The notes beneath the pieces are model-generated. The model saw nothing but the letters and a program-made list of their open reading frames with translations, did no database searches and was not told the origin of the DNA. Shown here in pieces: positions 10,381 to 24,600 of a stretch of 64,000 nucleotides of DNA. Position numbers and translations under genes: made by a program. The first letter of the stretch is position 1, and each line of letters opens with the position of its first letter. Source of the DNA: Lingula anatina (Eukaryota > Brachiopoda > Lingulata > Lingulida > Lingulidae). The DNA is taken from assembly GCF_001039355.2 (NCBI RefSeq), contig NW_019774402.1:372428-436427 (forward strand), written 5' to 3'.

Positions 10381-13300
10381 TGTAAGTGATTTATTGATTG
10401 CAAATGATTTTAATTCTTTCATAGCCTGGTGTTCTTGAAAATCCTAATCTATGTGTCATTATTATACTTATTTTTTACTAATTGCATGGTTAAGTTATTT
10501 GGTTATTTTCTAAATGTAGTGTACATGCAAATTAATCTTTCAGGATTATGATGTAAAATTTATAAGCTATAAATTGACCCGCCAGTTTCAGTAATGAGAA
10601 AAACATATATAATGTGTTACCTTGACTTGGTTGTATTTAAGGTAATTACTCAATCTTTTCAATGGGAGTAATTTATGGATGTTACAGACACTGCATTTTT
10701 TAAGTCATAATTGCTTTAAATTAGAACATTCTTATTGAGTGGTATGAATTAATTAAAAAGCAGACTACTCAATAGTTCTATTCTATGCAGTTAAAAGCAC
10801 CACAAATACCATATAGAAATATAATTTTTGTGATTACAAAATTATGTATCTGAAAGATTGATCATTTTTGTCCATGGAGAAGTTTGAGCCATTACCGTAT
10901 ATTTTTGTTTTTTGGTTGGATTATATTTCTGCTGTTTCATTGCCCAGTTGGAATACATATGGTTTTTGTTTGTAAATTTGTATAGATTATAATGTCTCTT
11001 CTTGAACACAGCTCTGTTTTGAAAATTTTCATTCTTAAAATGAATTTTCATGCTTCAGGTGGTGATATTGACTGTTAACAGACTCAGATATGTAATCTAT
11101 TTGTCCTGGTAGTGGATTAGTTTGACAAAATAAAATAATAAAAAACATTAGAACTGTAAAATAGAGAATGCTGTTACCAAGTCACCTTTGTTGTTGCAGT
11201 GTAAACCTCTTCTTTTTTAATAAGCTGCATTCATCTCATATAACACAATATTTGTTTCTGTGTTATGTCAACTGGCTATGCTGTAGCAACATGCGGTGCA
11301 TGTGGGTTACAAATAGAGGAAGAAGTTCATAAGGGTTTTGAAAAGACTTGCCAATAGCTGGGTATTGTTTATAATGTGTCAAATCAGAATTAGTTGATAT
11401 AAAAATAAATAAATAAATTTTCTAGAGGTCACTGTTATGGGAGTTTTGAAAGGGATTGCATAAATTGCTGGTTAAATTAATTTTTAAAGGGATTGTTGTT
11501 GGTAAAATGTACAAGAGTCTGGGATAACTGAACAACCACTTCTCCATATTTCTGTTGCTGACATCATATTGCACAAACCTCCTAGTAACATAAAGCATCA
11601 TGTGCTACAGAAAGTTTAGTATTTATGACTTGCTAAGTTTGCATTTAATTTTGCAACAGGTTAGCAAGCAGTATATGGCATTTGAAGCAAAGTGCTAATT
11701 GCCTATCCCATATTGATATAAAAGCAAGATATTTCTATGATTTTGAAAGTCAAAAAATTATCCTCCTGTGCTGATAATTTTTTTCCCTGAAAATACAATC
11801 ATTATTTTTGTAGTTTTTTGTCACTGGATATTTTTTTATTTTAGGATGGTTATATCATTTTGATATTTCCTTCTGTAGCCTGTAGATCAAAGCTCAAAGG
11901 GTAAACTGCAGCTGTTTTTTAATCTCCACTTTATAATTTCTCTTTTAGTACAGCTGTTTAATGCTGTTTTAGTTTTAGGGTTATACCCCCATAAAATGTT
12001 TTTATGTTAGTGGACAGTGTACTGTTATTCTGTTTGTCATTAAACAAGCGATTCACTAGGTATTTTTCTCTTCTTTCTGAAAGAAGGTATGGGAAAAATA
12101 ATTTTTTGTGAGTGTGATTTTGAATTCAATTTATTGAAGCCAGCAAAGTCCAGAATTCTTTTATAATGCAATGTTAATATTTTAAAAGAAAGAATTATTC
12201 TTTGAACATTCAGAAAGGCTTGTAGGTAATCTTGAAATTATTATCTAAAATTCAGGCATGTTAAAAAGTTCCCGGAAATAATAACAAGGTAAAATTGGAA
12301 ATTTGCCTAAGTACTTCGGTTTGAAGAAGGTTAAAGGCAGTAATGCTGTGATTTATTCACCCACGAGTAAATGGTTGCTGATGTACCTGCCTGTATATAA
12401 ACGCACTTTTCCTTATTTTACTTTCTTTATGAGTCTCAATTGAGTCTAATCATCAGCATCAATCAGTGGTTTATTTGATCTTGACATTTCCTTTGACATT
12501 TGCAGCATTTTCCAGGTGATAAGGAAGCCCTCTGTTTGACCCTCTCAGTTAGATCAGTGACCATAAAATGTTGGTTTTACTAACACTGACTATATACCTC
12601 ATTAAACTTGTGGGATTTGGGTATAGTGTCAGTAAGGTCACTTAGGAGAGGAGAGTTGGGGAAGTTGCAATTAGAAAATGAAGTGTGAAAGTAGCAGTTT
12701 ATAATTGCTGTCCCCTTTTATGAGCAGATTGCTAAAACAAAGACTTTTATGTATGAGAATGGCTTTACAAACAATATTTAAATAAAATTGCTCGATTATT
12801 CAGCAACATCTTAAAGGGTATTTAAGAGACATTTAGATTTAATTACAAATTAAACAAGAAAATGAAAGTTGTACTGGCAGCATATTTATTCTATCTAAAT
12901 CTAACTTTGTTTTACACTGCATTATAATTGCATAAATGATTGCTATATTTTTAGTCTATTTCATAAATAGATATCTGATAATAATGTAACTATCTTTTCA
13001 TATAAATAAATAAAACATTGTTAACATTTATTTAAATGTGGAACAAAAAAAAAAAAAAAAAAAGAAAAAAAAGAAAAAATAGAGCAAAAAAAAAAAATCA
13101 CGTGTTAGACCAGGGATCGAACCTGGGACCTCTTGCTTACAAAACAGAGTGACTGCTCTACCACCTGAGCTATCTCGCTTTTTCAACTAGTTTTTAGCAC
13201 TATAACACACATACTTGACATTCCCGAAAAAATTGTCTAAACAGTCCTTCGAACCACACTCGTGCTTGACCTTGAAATATGAGTAAACCGTCCTTTTCCA

Positions 13301-16300
13301 GCCACACTTTAACACTTAATAACTGCAAATTGAACGTCCCAATGGCCTGAACGAAGCAACCGGATGATATGTGATGCATACATTTACCCCCTAAAACACC
13401 TACCTCGTCTCAAAAAATGATTTCCACGTCAAAATGTCCAATTTGCATGTTTCATCGACGAGGTAATGGCTGCCGTTCAACGGCCTCTTCCATTTTAACC
13501 ATGCATCTTATGGGCACAAAAGCCATAGAACGGGGCAGCTTACCCGCACAACCATATACTGCCTTCCTACGCCGAATCTGGCTGAACGAGCAATAGCCCT
13601 GCAAAATTCTTTTGCAAGGAATAAACTAATAAAATTTGTAGAATTAAAGTTACTTGATTTATTCAGCAACATCTTAAAGGGTATTTAAGAGATCTTTGAA
13701 AACAGAAAAATGTTTCATTTGCAAAAACTGATAAGGTTTTGATTACATATACATGTAGAATCTTAATTTGGTTTTATAGCTAACTGAGTGGAATAAGACT
13801 GATGAAAAACTTCTGCAAGCTGTTCAGAATGGTGACACACATAAGGTGGAGGCTTTGCTAAGCAAGAAGAACACCTCTGCGACAAAGCAAGATTTGCAGG
13901 GAAGGACTGTGTAAGTGCATTTGACATCTGTTACTGATTTATAGATTTCTTTATTCTTTGAGGAAAAAATGATCAATTAAATAAAAATTACAAGATTTTG
14001 GTTAAAAACATATTGATTACTGGTTCAATATCTCAATATGCTACTCAGTAGCCTTTAATGAAGACTACAAGAATGTGAATAAAACAAATAAAAATATCAT
14101 AGAGTCATCATCATAAGATCCCAGTGTCAGGTGTGATTGATAGGTTAAGCTTATCTTTTTTTACCATGGTTAATTTAAATCTTGTGAATACTATAACACT
14201 TCTACATGTTTACTCTACAATTGTGTTTTTGGTACCTTTTAGAAAACCACCCCTGATACTGTATTGATCATTTCTGTGCTAGTTTCATGTTTGTTGTCCT
14301 TCATGGCACACATATGCAACTCGCTGTGAATTTCAGCAGCTTATCTTATGAAATACAGCATAATTTTAAGAGTGCCTTTTCCCAGAATTTTTTTGTGGAG
14401 CTTTTTGTAGACTTTGAAAAAAAAAAACATTGTTCCTGTTATGATTGAAATGATTACATGGCATATATATGGTATTTTGAAAGTTTATGAAAGGTGAAAA
14501 TTTTTGATTGGAAGCCACTATTTCCTTAATAAAGTGCTAATAACTTATAAGGGAAGGGCAGTAATGTCATCTATTTCAGAATCTGAAGCAATTTCTCTTT
14601 AATGATGTAATTAATTGCTATAAGATTCTTCAGAAAGAATTCATTCACTTTATTAAAAACTAAATGTCCCTAACTTTTTTTAAGTCTTCATTACGCAGCC
14701 ACTCACGGAAAAGATGATTCCCTAGAAATTTTATTGAGCCATGGGGCAGAGATTAATGCTGCAGATTTTCAAGGTAGGCTTCTAAGAAATCTTGAATCTT
14801 TTATCATTATATTGCATACATGCTAGGACTGATGATGCTTTATCTATTAATTAACAATGTTTTGTTTATGTTGATGATAATCTTGGTGTGCTTTTCAAGC
14901 AACTTATTCTTATTTTGTTCGTTTGGGCTTAGCTTTTTGTAGTATTAGGCATGCATTTTTTTTTCCACAGTGTGAATTTTCAAGAGGATTGCTTGTTTTA
15001 GAAAAATAACCATTATCTTCAAGTTGACTAGAATCATGTTTTGATTTTTTTTTTTATATATATACAGACACTGTAAGTATCTGTATATTTTCTGATTGGT
15101 CTGTCTGTCCGCGTCATCGCTGTTGCCATCACTGTTGGTGTCGCCGTTGCCAACGGTGTCGCTGTCCGACACATGACATTTGTCCCATAACTTCCAAATT
15201 GAATTTTTGTTTTACTTTAAATTTTCAGAGTGGCTTTGTTTGGTAAAGATGCAGGTTGCTTTTGAAAATCAGCATGATTGGTTAACATTTACTGTAATTG
15301 TTCTGGTAATTGTTCTGTTTTTTTGCACAATTTTGGTGATGTTCACCTTATAACTGGCAAACCATATTTTTGTTTCACTTTTAATTTACTGAATGGCTTT
15401 GTGTTGTAAAGAGGCAGGCTGCTTTCGAAGATCAGCATGATCAGTTTATATTTACGGTAATTCTGTTTTTTTTTACATAATTTTGGTGACGTTCGCCCCA
15501 TATCTGCCAAACTGTATTTTGGTTTTACTCTAAATTTACTGAGTGGCTTTGTTTGCTCGAGGCAGGTTGCTTTCGAAAATCAGCATTATCAGTTTACATC
15601 TATGGTAATTATTTTGTTTTTTTTTATGTGTGAAATTTTCATTTTTCACACATTAGCATTTTTAGTGGCTTTTATATCACATGGAATTGAATCACTTGTG
15701 ATTCAGCTATTTTAAAGCATTATGTAACAGTGCATCAAAATTGGCCAAAACATTTTTTGTGTACTTTTTTCTGTGTAATGTCTGAATATTTGACAGCTTT
15801 GCTGTGTTGTTTCCTGTATGGTGTCTGTATATTTGTCAGCTTTGCTGTCTAGTTATATTTATCAAAGAGATATAAAGAAGTTTTATGTTTGTCACTGGAA
15901 ATATCTTTTTTCTCATTTAGGGAAGACATCTCTCCATTGTGCTGCCAGACATGGATGGGCAGGGCTTATTCAAAAATTGCTTCAGGTAATTTGAGGAAAG
16001 AGTCACTCTAACTTTTGAGATATTGGTAAATGCATCCCTCTGGATTCTTTGTTATTCTGTTAACTTTTGTTTTAGGCCAATGCAGGTCTAGAGTATATAG
16101 ATGAGGCTGGCATGACAGCCCTGCACCATGCCTGTTTGGGAGGACATCTACATTGTGTTCAGGTGCTGATTAAAGCAGGGGCAAAGCTAAATGCTGCAAA
16201 TAAAGTAAGCATGTAATTGGATTAATTGGTATATTACATGAAAACATGTCGTGTTACTTAGTTACAGGATAGGTTAAAAACACATATTGATTTCCATTTG

Positions 16301-18572
16301 TTTTTCTATTTACATCTGTGTAGCTTTTGTATGTTTTTCAATTAACTTACAGGCATTAATTAGTTAAGAGGAAAACCAAATTTTCTGATTTAATTTATTT
16401 TGTTAAATATCTTTTGACAAGAACAAATAAATGCACAAGATTTGCCATGTTTGACTTAGTTATGATAACATTGTGTTTGACAAGGATGGCCGCACCCCTC
16501 TCTTCCTGTCAGCTCAAATGGGAAGTGCATCCATCTGTATGGAGCTGATAAACCATGGTGCTAATTTAAATGCACAGGACAATGAGCTGAGGTATGCATT
16601 GTGACCATATGAGCAGCGTGTAAATTATGGAGAGTTGAGAAATGAAAGCAGCATTAGATCAAAATTTTAGTGGTGTTTTTTCCAAGGAATCCGATTTGTG
16701 GCACCAACTTGCTATATTGCTAATATGGTCTTGTAGCTTAACGAAACCATGTAGGGTACTTCTGTATGTATTGCAATTGTCTGCAGTCAGTTTAAATGTT
16801 ATGAATTGTTGTCTTTACTTTTATAAAACCTTATTCATAACTGCAAAACAATACAGATAACGTGTAATCAGTATATCTCATCTTTTAAAAGGTTCGTGGC
16901 ACCACAGCAACTACCTTGCTGCATAGCCTTTCACACATGTGCTCATACCTAAAGCCTGTCAAAAACCCATGCATGCCTCCTTAAATGTTTGATCTTTTAT
17001 ACATTTTTAAATGGTATTTTGAATGCCAGTTCATATAGAATTATGGTCAGTAAGTACCTACTTAAAATAGTCAATGATTGAAATAATAATTTTTTCTCTG
17101 TGCAGTTTTAATTAGTTCCATGTCATTTTCAACTATCATAATATTTTTAAAAATTATTTACTGTTGATGTTCTCAATAGAACTCCTCTGATGTTGGCTGC
17201 AGAACATGGAAACAAGGATATCTGTGAGATGTTCATCAAGAAAGGAGCCTTAGCTCAGATGACTGACAGACTAGGTATTACACACGCACAAAAGCATGCA
17301 TGCATGCAGGCACGCACACAGTATATCAGTTATCAGAATGCAGTCTTAGCCTCTTGATGTATAATTTGTTTTATATTAACTTGTTTACTTTTTTTTTTTT
17401 TTGTAGTGGTGGCTACCACCATGAGTGCTGGTGGCTTTAATTTTTTTTTTTTATTTTATATGCCATATTGATGTAGAATAGACATTTAATCTGGCTGGCT
17501 GTTGGTAAGATATTATCTCTACTGTGTATAGTCCTACTGTTGGTTTAAATAACTTTTAGCCCATTACTGAAATGATGAAAAGCAAATATCATCAATAAAA
17601 GGTTGTGTTGGAAGGTATGTCAGGGAATATACAGTCTGCATTTTGGATTCATACTTGGGTTTGGTGAAAAAAGTTTCATATTTGAGAGAATTAAAAAAAT
17701 TTTCAATCCCTTGATGATGAAACATCTGGGCCAAGTTGTAATATCAGCAGCTTGACAAACAATGTTATTTATAAGAAATGACAAGTTTGATATTGGCAAG
17801 ATTGTATCGCAGCAGACGTAATACACAACATCCTTTTACATATCTATACTAATCATTGTGGTATAAGACAGTGACTTCATATTTGTATGATGTGTTTTTC
17901 TTGTGTCTCAGGTCGCAGTGCTGGCTGGTATGCCCTGGATAATGGTCATAGTAACATCAAGTATATTGTAGACAATGCTCCTGCTGCAGCATCCTGGGAT
18001 GTAGGTAAGAGATAGGACAGATAAGCTTATAGTTCACAATTAGGATAAATATGGCTGGGGATAGTTTAATTACTGTCACCATATGACTAGATTGTTCAAC
18101 ATAGGGTTAGAATTTCTTGCAGTCCCTGTGAAATCTGGCTAATGGAATCACTGCAGAATGGGTGCAGGTCGTATTGGGCTGTAGCCTGAGCGCTTGGAGC
18201 AATTATTCCATGACGTCTTTTTGAGGAATAAGGTGCATTGTCATCCCCAGTTATGTGAACTTTTTTCTTGATGCCCTACAAAAGAGTTAGAGGGCAAAAA
18301 TTTATATATATTTCCCCTTACAATTTCATTATAAACTTGGTGGTGTAAGGTGACAGAGAGTCCCACATGATAGGGAGTCTGCTTCCCATTAATTTGTACA
18401 GGTAAGTCTCGTCCTAGATTTTGACCCACTTAGGTCAGGCTAACCTTAACCATTATAACTGAATGGAGGACTGACTTTCTGTTACATGGGGCCTCAGTTT
18501 AGTTACAGTTAAGTACAAAAACTGAGCCAGTGGTTAGAGGGCCTTTTTTGTATGACATTGGTGTCATCATGT

Positions 18573-18621
<49 letters not shown>

Positions 18622-21600
18622 CACACTTCGTAAATCGCACTAAGACACTTAAATTTACTTCAGTGGATTCTTTCCATTATTCATGATGTAGCCAGGCATT
18701 GTACAATCTAAAAAATGAAATTAATGAAAAAGTCATAGAGAGCCATTTGCATTTTTTCAGGCATATTTAAAATTTGTTAATTTGTAAATTATAAAATGCA
18801 TTATTATGCTTGCACCTTTAAAAATTAAAGTTCCTGTTGATAATTGCATTTTATTTTGTTTATCCATGTAAGTATTTTATTAAAGGGATAACAACTGTTC
18901 ATTTTGGCCAAAAAATGAATTTTCCTGGGGTAAATGGCAATTTTTCCATACTTACCAATGATTAATGAATCCATTTCTACATTCAAAATTAGTCCCTGGT
19001 TATTTTTTTCTAAAAAGTTTGTTTTTTGTAATAATCTCTTAAGAGATTATTGCAGAGTATTGCCATCACATGGTCGGATGGCAAGCATAGATTTCAGATT
19101 AATTGCTATAACAACAACTGGCCAGTTCATTTGAGATCTTTTTCCTTTATTTATCCTGTTGTTAGTTATAGCAATTAATCTGAAATCTGTGCAGCCTTGT
19201 CCAACCTTCTTTAACACTTGGTTCAGTGGTGGGGTTCACTTCACGTGATATAAACAGTTGTGCAGAAGTTTCCAAATATTTTATTGTTTCAGCATTTTGC
19301 AAAAGTGAACCATTATGATTTTTGACAACTTAGTATTGACATAGAAGCACAAAGGACTTCAATTTTGACACCCTTATCTGACATTTACATCGATTATAAT
19401 TCTTGGTTTAGCAAACCATAAGTAAATTGAAATCAATAATTTACTGAAAAATTTTCTTTAATTCAACTCCCTAAGATTATTTGGCATATCTTAGTTAAAC
19501 TTTTGGAGCTCTTAGCCAATGACAATGCCAGGTCTCTTCGCAACTGAAAGGGTTATTTTGATACTGCTCTGGTTTGAAGAGAAAAGCCTTGGTTTTCAAA
19601 AATCATTAATTTTGTAGATAGTGAGTTTTACCTTTGAGGGCTTAACATCCCATTATAATCAGTCAGGTTCTCTAGTGTTATGAGTATATATAGATAGATC
19701 TCTATTAGCCAGGTTGAAAACACACCTTGTTAATTTGGCCAGGGTTCTGAAACATGATCTCAACTTGTATAGGTAATAGGTATTTGCAAGTGGGGATTAG
19801 GTATGCAGAGGCTGATTTTGATATTTTGATACACCTTTCTGTAATTTGATAGCATCGTAAAGGTCTTGCTGATGAGTTGGTACTCCATAAACCCTGGTTA
19901 TTGAAGTTAGATATATAGTGTGTACCCCTTCCATGAACTTAAAGTAGTTTATATATTAAAGTCACCATTACATAACATTTTAATGTCTTAAAAGTTACTC
20001 TTTTGATAATAATCATTGTTATAGATTTTAAGGTGGTATTCTGTTTGTTGATGTTTTTGATATTTATGAAATGACTAACTTTACCTAATACTTTGAAATT
20101 TTTAAAAACACTGAAAAGTCAGTTTGGGGAAAAAGTTACTTGAAGTAATTGTATTTGTTATTATTATAATAGAAATAATTGCCATGTGAGATAGATTGTT
20201 TTGCCATTTTGAAATACTATGCTTTAGGTGCAGATGAAGTGACCCTTAAGCAACCAGAGCATGTGGATTATGTTGATGCTTTCATCAGTTCACAGAACAG
20301 GCTAGAGGGTGGAGATAGCACAGAGGATGAAGGGGGACATGATAATGAGAGTGATGAGGACAATACAATGCTAAACCAGTTGAATAAAGACACAAAGGTT
20401 TTATATAAGTTTATACTTGAACACATATGAAATCAAATATGTTACAAATCAAAACAATCGTAGCCCATGAAAAACATTTTCTTACATGAGCTATATGTTT
20501 GGAAATGTTTTAAAGCCATTCAACATTATTTTGATATGATCAGAAAGTAATCTGGTTGTTAAAGTGTGTTCCAGTTTGAATAAGAAAGATATTTATTTTA
20601 TTTTAAGAACACCAAGCATTCATCTGTGAGCAAGAATATTCCGGAGCCAATCAATTCTGGTCAGCAAAGAGCATCTACTCAGATGACTATGGATCTGTAT
20701 CGCGTGAGTGAGATACAGCCATTTCTATCAAAACAAGAACAAAAGAATGTATTATGTCCATAAAGTTCTCATATAATGTTATCTAAAGCTGAATACAATT
20801 AAAATTTGCCATTGGACCATTGCAAATACAATAAAATTGGTATTTTACATGAATTTACCAGAAGAAAATTCAGATAGGCTGATTTAAGATTATCTCTGAC
20901 AAGTAGATAGTCAAAGAACTTATATGATAGTACTGTACATGAATTATTATGGATTTTCTTTTTCAGGAACTGGAAGAAGAACATGATCTTTTGAATCAAG
21001 AGTACAACCAACTAACTGTAAAATACAATAAATTAGTCCAGAAACAACAGCAGAAAGAAGGCCAAGGACAACAACAGGTGCAGGCTTGGCAAAAGGAAAA
21101 TAAAAGTTTTGTTTTGGATTTAATGTTTTGTTTCATTGGACCATTCTCTAGTTTTGTTGAATATACACTGAAGAAAAGTTGTTAGTCAGTAACTACAATC
21201 CAGAGTTTTTAGCACTGCTGTTAACTCTCCTCTGCCCAGTTTATGCTCTCAGTCATCCCCTTGGTGCCAGTAATTGCAAAGGAGTGCTAATAGTCCGTGG
21301 GCCAAATACCGAAACCCTCCCCNGATAATAATCTTTGTTATAGATTTTAAGGTGGTATTCTGTTTGTTGATGTTTTTGATATTTATGAAATGACTAACTT
21401 TACCTAATACTTTGATATTTAAACACTGAAAAGTCAGTTTGGGGAAAAAGTTACTTGAAGTAATTGTATTTGTTATTATTATAATAGAAATAATTGCCAT
21501 GTGAGATAGATTGTTTTGTCATTTTGAAATACTATGCTTTAGGTGCAGATGAAGTGACCCTTAAGCAACCAGAGCATGTGGATTTTGTTGATGCTTTCAT

Positions 21601-24600
21601 CAGTTCACAGAACAGGCTAGAGGGTGGAGATAGCACAGAGGATGAAGGGGGACATGATAATGAGAGTGATGAGGACAATACAATGCTAAACCAGTTGAAT
21701 AAAGACACAAAGGTTTTATATAAGTTTATACTTGAACACATATGAAATCAAATATGTTACAAATCAAAACAATCGTAGCCCATGAAAAACATTTTCTTAC
21801 ATGAGCTATATGTTTGGAAATGTTTTAAAGCCATTCAACATTATTTTGATATGATCAGAAAGTAATCTGGTTGTTAAAGTGTGTTCCAGTTTGAATAAGA
21901 AAGATATTTATTTTATTTTAAGAACACCAAGCATTCATCTGTGAGCAAGAATATTCCGGAGCCAATCAATTCTGGTCAGCAAAGAGCATCTACTCAGATG
22001 ACTATGGATCTGTATCGCGTGAGTGAGATACAGCCATTTCTATCAAAACAAGAACATAAGAATGTATTATGTCCATAAAGTTCTCATATAATGTTATCTA
22101 AAGCTGAATACAATTATTGGACCATTGCAAATACAATAAAATTGGTATTTTACATGAATTTACTAGAAGAAAATTCAGATAGGCTGATTTAAGATTATCT
22201 CTGACAAGTAGATAGTCAAAGAACTTATATGATAGTACTGTACATGAATTATTATGGATTTTCTTTTTCAGGAACTGGAAGAAGAACATGATCTTTTGAA
22301 TCAAGAGTACAACCAACTGACTGTAAAATACAATAAATTAGTCCAGAAACAACAGCAGAAAGAAGGCCAAGGACAACAACAGGTGCAGGCTTGGCAAAAG
22401 GAAAATAAAAGTTTTGTTTTGGATTTAACGTTTTGTTTCATTGGACCATTCTCTAGTTTTGTTGAATATACACTGAAGAAAAGTTGTTAGTCAGTAACTA
22501 CAATCCAGAATTTTTAGCACTGCTGTTAACTCTCCTCTGCCCAGTTTATGCTCTCAGTCATCCCCTTGGTGCCAGTAATTGCAAAGGAGTGCTAATTATA
22601 TATAGAAAGGTTTCCAATAGCCTCTGAAACTCAGGGTGTGTGCTGCATTAGCTGAATATGATAACCTTTTACACAAGAGACCTCATTCCCAATGAAACTA
22701 TGGTTCAACATAGATCGAACCAACTCCACAGGGACTCTTGCTGAATGCAATCAGAAGAACAGATTAACACGGTTCTTCTTGTTTCCAGTGCACTTGTATA
22801 ACTACCCTCTTTGCTGTATTCTATCCAATATCAGTTGAAGGCTTGTTTATCTGTTAATCTGATTGCATTCAGTGAGAATCCCAGCAGAGTTGGATCAATT
22901 TATGTAGAATGGGAATGAGCCCTTAGAGTAGGTAGTTGGAAACAGAACTTATGTGATATTTTGTTTCAGAATGCTATTGATGCCACATTGATAGAATCCT
23001 TAGAGGAGGAAGTTCAGAGATTGACCTCTCAGTTAACACAAGCCAAGGACAGGGAGCAAGAGTATGTTGAAGAGATACAGGGTCTGAAGGATCAACTCTC
23101 TGCTTTCCAAGTAAGCAATTTTATAATGCATACAGCAAGCTCAAGAATAATTCCCTTGATTTTGTAAAGAAATTATGCAGTGCCAGTGATTACTGTATTT
23201 TTAAATAGTTATTTATAATAAAGTTGCATATTTTACAGGTTGTGTCCCACTAAGATTTTAATTGAATAAATGGATAATGAACCTTTAATAAATCCTTAGT
23301 GAATAAGAAACAAAATTTGATTGATTTTTAGGCCTCAGATGTTGAGAAAGAAGGCAGTGATGTTGATAGCTGGGGAGACACTGATGATGAATTGTTTGAT
23401 CTGCCAGGTAGGTGGCACTTAACTGAAAGTTTTCTAACTTATTAAAGGACAATAGACCCACAAAAATCCATCTCTCGAATTTTGAATATTCAGCACTCAA
23501 TCTATACACTAGAGGTATGTTTTAATCGATCCCAGCCATTAAAAATTTATAAAAACAATCTATTAGTAGAAAAAAAGCGTTTTAGTAAACCTCACCTCAA
23601 TATGNGCGGAAAAAAAAAGCTTAGGGCCTAAGCTATCAGAAAAACATAGTGAACGAAAATCACGAGGGGGGGGGAGGGGGGTCTACATTGGCCCATAGAC
23701 TATAATTATATATAGAAAGGTTTCCAATAGCCTCTGAAACTCAGGGTGTGTGCTGCATTAGCTGAATATGATAACCTTTTACACAAGAGACCTCATTCCC
23801 AATGAAACTATGGTTCAACATAGATCAAACCAACTCCACAGGGACTCTTGCTGAATGCAATCAGAAGAACAGATTAACACGGTTCTTCTTGTTTCCAGTG
23901 CACTTGTATAACTACCCTCTTTGCTGTATTCTATCCAATATCAGTTGAAGGCTTGTTTATCTGTTAATCTGATTGCATTCAGTGAGAATCCCAGCAGAGT
24001 TGGATCAATTTATGTAGAATGGGAATGAGCCCTTAGAGTAGGTAGTTGGAAACAGAACTTACATTATATTTTGTTTCAGAATGCTATTGATGCCACATTG
24101 ATAGAATCCTTAGAGGAGGAAGTTCAGAGATTGACCTCTCAGTTAACACAAGCCAAGGACAGGGAGCAAGAGTATGTTGAAGAGATACAGGGTCTGAAGG
24201 ATCAACTCTCTGCTTTCCAAGTAAGCAATTTTATAATGCATACAGCAAGCTCAAAAATAATTCCCTTGATTTTGTAAAGAAATTATGCAGTGCCAGTGAT
24301 TACTGTATTTTTAAATAGTTATTTATAATAATCTTAAGTTGCATATTTTACAGGTTGTGTCCCACTAAGATTTTAATTGAATAAATGGATAATGAACCTT
24401 TAATAAATCCTTACTGAATAAGAAACAAAATTTGATTGATTTTTAGGCCTCAGATGTTGAGAAAGAAGGCAGTGATGTTGATAGCTGGGGAGATACTGAT
24501 GATGAATTGTTTGATCTGCTAGGTAGGTGGCACTTAACTGAAAGTTTTCTAACTTATTAAAGGACAATAGACCCACAAAAATCCATTTCTCGAATTTTGA

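Larger units (their letters stand above)
10382..13779 (+). other. RAI14/UACA intron 1
   Basis: About 3.4 kb, AT-rich. It holds the 34-bp direct repeats at 12796 and 13659, the tRNA-like sequence at 13103-13179, and an A-rich run at about 13046-13097. The stretch 13200-13640 is noticeably richer in CpG than its surroundings and may be foreign. An open frame at 10842-11051 shows no family resemblance. Confidence 0.55.
18005..20227 (+). other. RAI14/UACA intron 8
   Basis: 2.2 kb intron containing a TA microsatellite, a partial TTAA-flanked element and a 30-bp-arm inverted repeat. Open frames at 18241-18429 (minus) and 18934-19134 (plus) lie in intron or repeat sequence and are not genes. Confidence 0.6.

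Noticed and set aside
13103-13179. Functional tRNA-Thr(TGT) gene
   Set aside because: Acceptor stem and anticodon stem do not pair adequately despite good A and B boxes.
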